Notes under the pieces: model-generated
Database searches by the model: none
Told to the model about the DNA's origin: nothing
The model's input: the letters and a program-made list of their open reading frames with translations, nothing else
Shown here: piece by piece, positions 53,791-64,000 of the stretch
How the letters are laid out: each line of letters opens with the position of its first letter
Numbering within the stretch: the first letter of the stretch is position 1
Program-made: the position numbers and the translations under genes
From: Mytilus californianus
Lineage: Eukaryota > Mollusca > Bivalvia > Mytilida > Mytilidae
Direction of reading: 5' to 3'
NCBI RefSeq assembly: GCF_021869535.1
Contig: NW_026262734.1
Coordinates: 112,049,588-112,113,587, forward strand
Length of the DNA stretch: 64,000 nucleotides

Positions 53791-54284
53791 GTCTGGAGCT
53801 GGCATGTCAGTAACTGCTAGTAGTCTGTTGTTATTTATGTATTATTGTCATTTTGTTTATTTTCTTTTGTTTCCTATTCTGACATCGGACTCGAACTTCT
53901 CTTATACTGAGTTTTACTGTGCGTACTGTTGTGCGCTTGTTTTTTTCTACATTGGCTAGAGGTATAGGGGGAGGGTTGAGATCTCCAAAAACATGTTTAA
54001 CCCCGCCGCATTTTTGCGCCTGTCCCAAGTCAAGAGCCTCTGGCCTTTGTTAGTCTTGTATCATTTTTAATTTTAGTTTCCTGTGTATAATTTGGAGTTT
54101 AGTATGACGTCCATTATCACTGAACTAGTATACATATTTGTTTAGGGGCCAGCTGAAGGACGCCTCCGGGTGCGGGAGTTTCTCTCGCTGCATTGAAGAC
54201 CCATTGGTGGCCTTCGGGTGTTGTCTGCTCTATGGTCGGGTTGTTGTCTCTTTGACACATTCCCCATATACATTCTCAATTTTA
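53791..54284 (+). repeat. R3 repeat, longest copy
   Basis: It opens GTCTGGAGCTGGCATGTCAG, passes CTGACATCGGACTCGAAC and ACATTGGCTAGAGGTATAGG, and ends at the constant TTTGACACATTCCCC and CATTCTCAATTTTA. It extends about 150 bases further 5' than 17551-17916. Confidence 0.65.
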
Positions 54285-54286
54285 TG

Positions 54287-55856
54287 TTGTATGATATTAT
54301 ATTTTTAATTGGAAAGACATAGACAATAATAAGCTATGTTAAACGTAGTCCCGTGTGCGAAGTTATTGCCTCCATACAGCGATAACAATATCCTTTCTGT
54401 TTCTATTATGTACCTTTCTAAGGTTTTAACGAGGACTTTGTTGCTGATATTAACGTGAACTGCATGGGTGATTTAACGAGAATTTTATTAGTATATGAAC
54501 CTACTTTAAGTTTCAAATGTTTACATTGACGAATATATGTGATGTGACTTGACAGCTTTTGTTGGCAATAAATACTAGCCCGATGCCATATGTAAAACGT
54601 AATATATGTCAGCACACGCTCTTCAATAACAGATATAAGTGTGCATAAATTTTTGTTTGAAGAAATTCAAAGTAAATGTAAATGATGATTTGATGGACTT
54701 TTTTTCAAAACAAGAAGCGGTAGTATATTTTTTTTGTTATGTAGTTATACGTATCGACTGTGGTAGAAAGCGCTTAACAACAGATAAAAGTATAACGCAC
54801 GACGATATTTCCTCTGCCCAACATGCATCAGATGTTTGATACAAATTGATTGTTTTCAAACCAATATTTATTTCTCACTCCTAGTACAATAATGATTATA
54901 AGTATTGCGATGTGTGCTTAATTCATAGAGTCTCAACTTGAAGTTATAAATCACAAGATATTGACATGTTTCATCCTGATTATGAAGAAAATTATTGTTT
55001 AAGAGAATGCTATACAAATAAAACTTGTCTTGATGATCTTTCCAATTGTTTTCTTTGAAATAGAAACATAATACATACCTAAAGTAGGGTGACAAATCAA
55101 TTAATACATGTACACAAATTAGCAAAATAGAAATATCTATGTAAATGGAAAATGAAACCAAAGCAAAATTGTTCCAGTTTTAATGATTTAATGGAATCAA
55201 ATTTTATATAAATTATTTTATTTCAAACTCATATGCTTCATTGAAGTAATATCTTATTATAAAAAAAAAAAGTGTATAAAATATTTTTACCTCGAATGCA
55301 AACAAAATTCGTATCTGAAGTAGACAAATAAACAAATAATCAAAGTGATCTCTTAAAAAATAAGTTAAGGGATACACAAATTTTATGACATTGTTGAATA
55401 AGTTATCAGTTATTAAATGGATCATCACGCAATTATTGATCGGAATAGAGACAAATCATTTCACAATATTTAAAGAGCTAAAATACATTATTTTGTTATG
55501 AACAAGGGTGTCAATAGTTTAAAACGAATGCATAATGGTTTACGCTTGATCATCTTGACGGAAACAGTTTAATGAAAATTATCCGCAGTTATTGTTAAAA
55601 AGTGTTAAACGGGGTCGAGGTTAATCTAATCTTAATCAGATCATAAATTACTTTGGATGGAAGCGGATTCTTATTGCTTAAAGTGCATTAAATCACACGG
55701 AAATAAGATTTCAATTTGTTGTCAAATTTCTTTTTTTAAATTTATTTCTAAGAGAGATAAAACATATCTCAACTGTTTTATCTAATGAATAAGTAAAAAT
55801 TTATTCGAACAACATGTAACAATAATAATGCAAGTTGTTTAGCTTAAATGTTGTAT
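54287..55856. other. no gene seen
   Basis: This is AT-rich DNA. The 97-codon minus-strand frame at 54868 is hydrophobic and low-complexity, without domain or splice support. Confidence 0.35.
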
Positions 55857-56790
55857 CATATAACAATAATGGCATTAACATGCTTTCGTTTGAATTTCTT
55901 AGTGTAATTTGGTATCTGGTGTAAAGTTGTCTCATCGGCAATTGAACCACGTCTTTTGATCTTTATGTATTAAAAATTGTCCTTTGATTAAAAGTTTTTG
56001 TAGTCCAATTATCTGTTCATCTAAAATATACATTGGTTAATACCTTAATACAACTTTGAAAATAACATGAATAATTTGTATTAAAAATTGCGATACATAT
56101 TGAGTACGTGTTTATATTTGTATGTTTATTGTGTCCTGTATAAAATAGCGTTATTGGCAATAACTTTGCAAGCGATTGACATAAACAAACACTTTATATT
56201 TTTAACAATGAAATCACCCAAAAACACTCAAAGTCATATGAGGATTTAATAAGCAGATAATTAGATAATTGTTGAATGACTTGAATTTTTAAAAACCAAC
56301 AAAATGACGTATAAATAATATTGCACTCTTTAAATTGTATGTGCTTGTCGGGCTCATAATATTAGGAGGATGTATCAATCGATACCGAAATTACCGGAAG
56401 CCAAAGAAAGGAACCGATCTAAACAAGATCAATTTAAAACAGTAGTATTATGAATTTCTGCTTTACATCGTAAGTTTCATTTTAAAAAGATAAACATGGG
56501 AGTTAAAACAGAATATATATCTTATATATTTTCTGTGTAAGGATTCCAATTGTTTTTGTTGCAAATGTCTTAACAAGTATATAAAAAAAATTTGATCCGA
56601 CACAACTATCACTTCTGCAACAGTCCACACATTGAATAGATGTTTTTTTTTTTTTAATTCTCTTTTATTAAATCGGAAGGCCGTCACGATCACATTTCAG
56701 TTAGCAATTCATCTGCAGGATTACGCGAGGAACGAATTCCGTCCTTTTCACTTTGTTTAAAAAGTGTTAGAAGTGCATGTACATCCTTAG
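55857..56790. repeat. segmental duplication, copy b
   Basis: This is the partner of 52828-53560, in direct orientation about 3.05 kb apart. It contains a 65-bp plus-sense R1 terminus (55905-55970: TGGTATCTGGTGTAAAGTTG then CACGTCTTTTGATCT) absent from copy a. A third partial echo (AAGGCTGTCACAATCATATTAG and onward) lies at 57043-57180. Confidence 0.5.
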
Positions 56791-57684
56791 CATTCAAATA
56801 GTCATAACAAAACACGTTCAAACTTTGCAGAAGGTTTTATGGCTAAATGTTGTCACTGAAAACCTTTTATCACTTATCAGGATGACAACAAGTATTATTT
56901 GTTTTTTGATAGTGTTTTACAGTTCATAACGTGAATGACAATTTGGTTGTTCGTCAGATATGAAAGATATCAGATCGACGACAGTTGTTGAATATATCAA
57001 AAAAAATAAAAAGAATCTTATTAAATTGAAAGTTTGAAGGCTGTCACAATCATATTAGTGTGAGCAATCTTTAGAATGAATTGTCTGATGATTAAAATCC
57101 TGGCCATAGCCTCACTTAAGAAGTGTCATGATTACATGTATATCTTAAAAAGTAAATTTGCATCATGAAAAAGTAAATCCCTGGCTTATCGAACTTTGTT
57201 GAAGGTTTTGGGCTTCATTTCGTCTCTTAAAAACCTTTTACAATTGTCGAGATGGATTTTATGCTTTTTGATAACTATTGATTTTTCGTCATGAATTGAC
57301 GGGCATTCACATATATGCATCTATAGTGACACAAAATCAAGCAAGTAAAACAAAAACATGCATAATATTATTAAACACCAGTAAGAAATAATTTCCTACT
57401 TCTGGTTTAGAAAATGTCATTTGCGGTCTCTCATGACAGCTTTATTCAAACTAATTCCAAACAAACATGGGTTGTACAAGTTTTAAGATGTCACTAAATC
57501 GCTTCGGTTTAAATCAGTCAAAAATTGAAAATTTAACAAACAATTATAAAAGAGAATTTTCTCGTTATCGTTTTAGGTTACGGAGGGGATACACTAACGA
57601 GAAAAATAGTATTTTGAGAGATAATTGTTACAATAAAAAGTCTTTGGCTAACAGGTAGAGATTGATTTTATTATATTACTTTTT

Positions 57685-60600
57685 GGTCTTTCCAGTTTTC
57701 CTGTGAATATCTTTTGCTTTTTTCACATTATTATTATGTCTTTCACATTTTCCGTGGAAGCACCTATTTATGTTGTTCTGATAATTTGTTTTCTTCAACC
57801 TATTTTTTTTCTTTCGTTTTGTTGCTTCACATGATGTCCCTTATATATTTGGTATGTGATGCTGAACAGTTTATACGCTTTTGCAGATGACATTGCTAAA
57901 CCGATTTCTTTTCCTTGTAAAAGTTATCTCCCCGAAGACTGTCTTTCTTGTTATTTTTAATACTTCTCAACCGTTAAGAAACCAACAAAGAGATAAATAT
58001 ATTTTTCCAAATTGCTCGTTATAACCTCCAGATGTTTAGTTTAATTTTGAATAGAGCATTATATAGAGATTCCATATGAGAATTATTTCCCCATCTGTGT
58101 TTGAAATAAGTGTGATGTGTTTAAACAGCCAAACCATAAGTGAAAGAGACTTAGGTTCGTTTGCTATGAAGTCCTTGGTCCATTAAAAAGAAATGAGGTC
58201 AAGGTCAAGGATATTCATGTTCTTAATTTTTGATTTTCGCTTATTATCGCTTTTCCTCAGAAATTGTACAAGATGTTGACACAATAGGTGTACACAGTTG
58301 TAAGTTGTGACATGTCTTAATATATATATTTTTGTTTAAACAGAGTGTTACTATTAATGGGCGTTTTCTTCCCTCTAATGTTTAAATTACCTGTATTGTG
58401 ATATGGATACTGAAATATAGGGCATACAGTCTTATGATTTTATGTCCTTGGTTTTGTTTATGACCTTGAAATTAAGGTCATGGTCAATAGTAAATTTAAC
58501 GTTCTAGATTTTAACATTTGCTTCTAATTCATATTTTATACATTATATAAACACCCATTGGATCTTTTGCATTAGATTTGTATACATATGCCATTGAAAC
58601 GGTCAACTGGAAGTGATCTTTTGTAAATCCGGAAGCAGACTTTTCCTGCACTTATTTCATTTAAAAGTATCTACAACCATATGTGTTTGCAATCAAGTAA
58701 TCTCTCAGATGGTAACGGAATTGTGAAAACAAATCATTCTTATAAGCAAATTTATATAGAAACCAATTTTGTATCAGTGTGAATAAATCTATCATATGAA
58801 ACCGAAAGTGTTATTTTTCTTATTTCAGACATAAGCATATAGAAACCATGTTTTTTATTTTGACTCAGTATTAGGAAACCTATGATTAGACGTCAATAGT
58901 AATTTGAAGTAAACGGCAGGTATCTTCTTCAATTTTATGTGGAAAGAGCTTCAATTGTTCTGCGAACAATTGGATTTCCACTTTTCCGATAAAAAAAACC
59001 GGTTGATTGTGTTATGAATATTATTTTTTTATTATAACTTTCAACTTTTCCGTTTAAAGACCTACTGATTTTTTCCTGATTATTATTAGGTCTTTCCACT
59101 TTTCCATGAATAGACCTTTTGCTTCTATTCTGAGAATTTTTGTACTGCCTAATTTTTTCATGCGCTGTATTGTTGTTTCAAAAGAGTCGATATATTGTTG
59201 GTGTATAAAATTCAACAGAGTATGCGCTTTTAAACTGACACCGCTTAATCGAACACTTTACTTTGCAAAACATATCTCCCCGAACACTGTTTTACTTGTA
59301 TGCACTACTTTTTAGCAACCATAAAAGATTACGATACAATTATTTTACCAAATTACTCGTTATATCGTCGTGTTGTCAAGAGTGATTTTGATCAAAAAGG
59401 TCTGAAGAATCTATATAACAGTGACTTCCCTTTATGTATTCCACATACGTGAAATGTAATAGTTACTCATTAACCGTAATTGAAAGAGATCTAGGGTCAT
59501 TTGATTTCAGGTTCTGTGTCTACCAAAAAAGTAAATGAGAGCAAGCATAAAGGTCAAGTTAATTTTCCTAATTTTGACGTTAACTTCATATTGCTTCTTC
59601 TCAGAAAGAGTTATAAGATATCGACAAAACAATTTAGCCAAAATTTATGAAAAATCTGTTCCAATTTTGTATTTTCTGAAATTATTCGATAAGCGTTTTG
59701 TTAATGTGCGATAATAACAGCATTTGATTAGTGTGTGCATGCATTCAATGCAGATTCGTGATCAGTGATAAGACATCAGTTTACCTGTAAAACGAATCAA
59801 GAAACCAGCACTGTAAATACAATTGCAGTCCGTTTCACAACCTGACTAAGCTTACAGAACTGAAATCAATGAAATGCAAATCGCGCCGGAGTTAGTAAAT
59901 ATTAGTGAAGTCACTAAAAAATTTCTAAACATGCTTAAAAAAATATCTGTGCATCCATAAAACCTGTTGAAATATGTACATTTTCTAAAAATAATCGACA
60001 AACGTGCTAATCCTGTTTAGCCACAGACCTTTTATTGTACGAGTTATCTCTCCAAACACTATTTTCTTGCTAGTTTATCTTCTCCGTAACCAAAAAGATA
60101 ATGACATTATGCTTTTTCTTATTTGTTCTATACATCCTCATGATATTTTGAATGAATTGAATCGAAGCTATCCAGTGACATCTTATCTTAGTTATCTGCC
60201 TTTACCAAATATAAGTCATAAAACATAAGCCATACAGATATATGGCTTTTGTTATTTGAGGTCCAGTTCTAACTTAGAAAATTAGGTCAAGGTCATAGGT
60301 CAAGGTCTTGTTCTCAGTTTTTACTTTTGTTTGTTTTTGAATTTTTTCTGATACTCTAAAGTGTATATAAAAGACCATTAGTAAATGTTTGTGTGATGAA
60401 GATAATGGTCAATTAGGTCTGAAACAATCCAATTACCTCTTACATGAGTTATTGCCTCTGCAATGTTTTAATATTAGATTGATTGATAATTACTTCAACT
60501 TGGTACATGATAAAGCCTTAAGGTCTTTTCCAAAATGTTGGATGACATATGACCTTGACAATGTCAACCGGAAGAGACCTATATCAAATCTGAAGTAACA

Positions 60601-62260
60601 ACTTTTGCACCTTTTTCATTGAAAATTACCTAGAAACCATATATTTTTATCACCATACAATAACCTATCATTTGAGACCGAGAGTGACCTTCAATAAACC
60701 AGAAGTAGTTAATAATCACCCCTATTACATGAAAAAGTATATAAAAACCATATATTTTTCGAATGGATATGAAGAAACATATAATTGGACGATATTAGTA
60801 ACTTTGAGTTAACCGGATTAGCATCTTTCAATCGTTTAGATACGTTTTGTGGAAAGACTTTCAATGGTTTTTAATTTCTGTATTGTTTTGCTTCCGAAAA
60901 ATGCTTTCCTTGCAGTGTATAGTGGTTTCGCAAGATGTTGCCTAAATGTTTTGAATATTACATCGAACAAACAGGACATTAAATGAAGTTTATACTACTT
61001 GTTTGCTAACGTAAAAAAAACCGAATATTTACTGTACCAAATTACTCGTTATCTTCAGGATATGAAGAATAATGTTGACCAAAAGTATCCGGAGACTGCA
61101 TATGAGAGTTATGTTCTCTTATGCTTTTCATTTAAGTGATATCCATTGGTAAACCATAAGTGATAGAGATGTAGGGTATTTTGATTTGAGGTCCTTGTTT
61201 CACTCAAAAGAAAATAAGGTCAAGGTCAATGGTCAAGGTCATATTCTAAATTTTTATTTTTGGCTCATTATCACTTCATTAAAAACACCGTTTAAGATAT
61301 CGCCAAAATATTTTTATTAAATTGTAAATCGTAACACATACGTTTTGGTTGAAAGAGTACGCTGGCATTTGATAGGAGTGTTCTCTCCTTTAACATATAA
61401 AATTACGTGTATGGGAATTTAAATCAAAACCATGTATATTGCAGACAAAGGGTCTTTTGACTGGATGTCCATGTTTTAAGATCTTGAAAGAGAATTCAAG
61501 GTCAAATTTAATTTGGATTTCTGGATTTTGACCTTTGCTGTAACTTCTAGTTGGTACACGATAAAGTTATGGGGTCTTTAACTATGGGTTGCAGCCAAAT
61601 GACACTGAAGAACAATAACTGGAAGTGAACGTTTGTGAGCCTGAAGTAGCCATTTTTGCAATATTTTCATGTAAAAGGTACTTGAAGTTTTTTTTTATGA
61701 ATTAGGGTGAAGTAAGGCTCTAATGAGACCGGAAGTAACACTTTGTAAACCTGAAGTACCTATTTATTTTTATTTTAGCAAAAGCTTATAGAAATAATTT
61801 TTTTATCTTTTTGATCAGCGTAAATAATGTTATTAGCTTACACCTGAATTGTCATTTCTAACTGAAAGTGATAATTTCCTATCACAATATATATGCATTT
61901 TTGGTTGAAAGATTTCTATTATTATTGTTCTCTCAGCAATTGCTTTTTATTTCTTCGTATTCCTTATTTGCTTTTATGCTGTATTGCCATTCAAAAAAGA
62001 TGTCGCTAGGTATTTCTAATGATGTCAAATATTTATATGCTTTTGAAACTGGCCCTACCTACATGAACACTTTACTTTGGAAGAGCTATTTCCCCAAACA
62101 CTGTTTTTCTTGTGTGCACTTCTTCTTAGCAACCATAAAAGATATCGAAAAAACTATTTTATCAAAGTGCTCGTTATATCCTCAGGTTGTCAAGAATAAG
62201 TTTGATCAAACAGATCTGAAGATTCCATATGGCATCAGTGAAATATAATTATTACGCACA
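57685..62260. repeat. block of diverged tandem units with clustered AAGGTCA hexamers
   Basis: Four or five units repeat GGTCTTTCCASTTTTCC (57688, 59091), ATCTCCCCGAASACTGT (57925, 59273, with weaker forms at 60045 and 62087), AAATTNCTCGTTAT (58010, 59345, 61040, 62165) and GATCTGAAGA-TCCATATG text. Several units carry close-spaced AAGGTCA copies: GAGGTCAAGGTCAAGG (58196), AGGTCAAGGTCATAGGTCAAG (60285) and AAGGTCAAGGTCAATGGTCAA (61218). No exon is supported; the 126-codon frame at 61868 runs across repeat text. Confidence 0.55.
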
Positions 62261-62294
62261 TATCCACCGTAATATTCCATTGATTTTTGTCTAG

Positions 62295-62660
62295 ATATCT
62301 TTCTTTTTTACATATTTGATTGTTTTTATGGTGATTACGATTATAACACAAGGTTGACTGCTGTACCCCAATTTTTGACATTTTTACCTTTTATATCTGT
62401 TTGTTTTGTTCAGACATCGTTGTCAATATAATGGAATTTTATGCGACTGTCATACAAGTGAGAGGTTTAGCTAGCTATAAAACAAGGTTTAATCCCCCAT
62501 TTTCTACATAAGAAAATACCTGTATCAAGTCAGGAATATTACAGTTGTTATCCATTCGTTTGATGTGTTTGAGCTTTTGATTTTGCCATTTGAACAGGGT
62601 CTTTCCGTTTTGAATTTTCCGCGTCGTTCGGTATTTTTGTGATTTCACTTTTTGCAAAAG
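62295..62660 (+). repeat. R2 repeat, uninterrupted copy
   Basis: It reads GTTGACTGCTGTACCCCAAT-TTTTGACATTTTTACC without a break. This supplies the empty-site reference for the rDNA element at 752-3701. It ends near GTATTTTTGTGATTTCAC. Confidence 0.65.
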
Positions 62661-62665
62661 AATTT

Positions 62666-63397
62666 TGTGAGGAGTACCGTTCAAAATGTTTCTATGTGGT
62701 ATAAAACAAGTTTCAGCTGCAAAGAAATGAAAAATTCACAATTGTAAAATATTGTTTTCTACCGATAAACAGTGTAAATCACTAGACGAAAACCCAAGCT
62801 ATAAGGCAACCTTAATAGGTGATTTTTTTTTTTCATTAAAAGGACATCATCCTAAAAGCGTAACTTGGAGTTAAAGAACACTGCTAGGTTCTTTTCTTTC
62901 TATCTGCAACCGATTCTTTATTAACACTATTTATAAATGGTGTTTAATCATTCATAGGGAGTTATTTATTGTGAAAAGAACGCCATCATTATAACTGAAA
63001 GTGAAGTTAAAGATTAAATATAATTCATTTGTTTTTTCTACTCTTTAACTTTGTAACGGTTCTGTTCCATATGAGTGCATAAACACTTACAAAGAAGTGG
63101 GTATACCATTAGTATGTTAATTATCTTCAGGAATGTTGAAGACTTTCCTTGTGTTGATCGTTAAAACGGAGTGAAATCATATTTATGGTGAAACATTTAA
63201 GAAGGCTTAGGTTCTAATTAACCGGGATGGTTTCTTATTAACTAATATCGGCATCCCATTGAACTCAATTTAAATGTATCAATCAAAATAGTTTAGCAAT
63301 TAAAACACCAAATTATTCTTAGAATAAAAAGTATTGAATTATGTTTAAAATCAAACGTTCGAGCAATAATTGCATTACAAATGAATTTTTTTTTCAG
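62666..63397. other. no gene seen before the next exon
   Basis: AT-rich DNA leads to a long T-run and acceptor (TTTTTTTTTCAG at 63386-63397). Nothing was recognised in it. Confidence 0.4.
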
Positions 63398-64000
63398 GAT
63401 AATGTTGCGGTCTATATCAATCAATAACTTTATACACTTCCGAACGCATCAACGACTAGAGTTTCAGGATGGCACTAACTATATAATTGGTGGAAATTCA
63501 TTCCGAAGGATGCGGATTTGCAGCCACGTGTTTCTGATATCGCAGCATGCTTTTTCGTAGATTCTAAGAAAGACCAGGAATACCACGACTATTACAAAGT
63601 ACTGTGCACACCAAAAAATTACAATAGTTATGATTGCTACGTGAAACAATTTGAAAAGGGATACTTTAATCGAAGTCCAGTTGAAACAGTTTACAGACAC
63701 TGCATTCAAAATTGTAATTTTAAGAAAAAGATTTTGGTAAATCGTGCAGAAAATTTTGATTTTCACATACGAGACCTCTTTGAAAGCATTAAGAACAAAT
63801 CTGAGACAATTTCTAGTCATGAAAAGATTAACAATTTGTTTGAATATTTAGTTTCTGCATATGTTGGAGTACTTCCGATGAAGTTTTTAGGTCCTCTCCA
63901 AGGGACAACAAGTAGCTTAAACTGTCATACCAAACGTGAAAACAATTACAGAAAGGCTTGTCTTAGGGCAGGGATAATATGTACACTCTTAAACAGTAAA
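63398..64000 (+). pseudogene. P-loop ATPase-like gene, N-terminal part, running off the window
   Basis: A strong acceptor opens a frame with ATG at 63402: MLRSISINNFIHFRTHQRLE, then FQDGTNYIIGGNS. This is the start of an SMC/RecF/OLD-type ATPase, where GxNxIxGxNSSGKT forms the Walker A loop. After GGNS the lysine-bearing GKT is missing and the frame changes at about 63500. From there to 64000 a second frame is open: DADLQPRVSDIAACFFVDSK, DCYVKQFEKGYFN, NFDFHIRDLFESIKNKS, SAYVGVLPMKFLGPLQGTTS, NYRKACLRAGIICTLLNSK. It parallels the pseudogene at 21563-23040. The broken Walker A argues that this copy is dead unless an unseen splice restores it. The cellular role is unknown. Confidence 0.55.

Noticed and set aside
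61868-62248. A 126-codon plus-strand frame
   Set aside because: It overlaps the fifth unit of the diverged repeat block, and the corresponding frame is interrupted in the other units.
1-64000. CRISPR arrays, bacterial operons, ribosome-binding sites, riboswitches or a prophage
   Set aside because: No regularly spaced direct repeats with unique spacers, no dense coding and no bacterial signals. Splice sites and retroelements show a eukaryotic nuclear genome.

Overview
The window reads as nuclear DNA of a bivalve mollusc, most likely a mussel of the Mytilus group. It is AT-rich and intron-bearing, with few long open frames. It is full of dispersed repeats that I recognise from memory as typical of mussel genomes: 3'-anchored retroelement tails, TA- and TTAA-flanked miniature elements, and a tRNA-derived SINE. 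The species call is inference and no database was searched. Nothing bacterial, no CRISPR array and no stand-alone tRNA gene was seen.

Layout. 0-4 kb: the 3' end of a Penelope-like reverse-transcriptase element, split at about 752-3701 by a 2.95-kb element with terminal inverted repeats and a 9-bp target duplication. That element carries rDNA: a spacer-like leader, an internally deleted 18S gene and a tandemly repeated ITS1-like tail. 4-21 kb: miniature inverted-repeat elements, one SINE with target duplications, an ACGT-rich block near 18.2 kb and no convincing gene. 21.5-23.0 kb (minus): a decayed P-loop ATPase-like gene with a reverse-transcriptase scrap in it; its better-preserved relative begins at 63.4 kb (plus) and runs off the window.

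23.6-25.4 kb and 41.9-46.8 kb (plus): two tandemly duplicated genes. Each has an exon for a farnesoic-acid-O-methyltransferase-type (Methyltransf_FA) domain followed by a phase-1 exon for a cysteine-rich PAN/apple-like domain. The second copy also has a phase-compatible signal-peptide exon. They are predicted to encode small secreted proteins, and the domain name does not by itself show methyltransferase activity.

26-41 kb and 47-63 kb are almost entirely repeats: pieces of Penelope-like and LINE reverse transcriptases, their 3' tails, an inverted pair of TA-flanked elements (one holding a nested insertion whose empty site is preserved in the other), an exact 236-bp tandem duplication, a satellite of about 140-bp period at 47.1-47.6 kb, a diverged 0.75-0.95-kb segmental duplication, and a 4.5-kb block of diverged units rich in AAGGTCA hexamers.

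The only probable functional protein genes are the two Methyltransf_FA-PAN genes. The most unusual object is the rDNA-carrying transposon-like element at 752-3701. Alignments were made by eye, so repeat boundaries are accurate to roughly 5-30 bases unless a target duplication fixes them.
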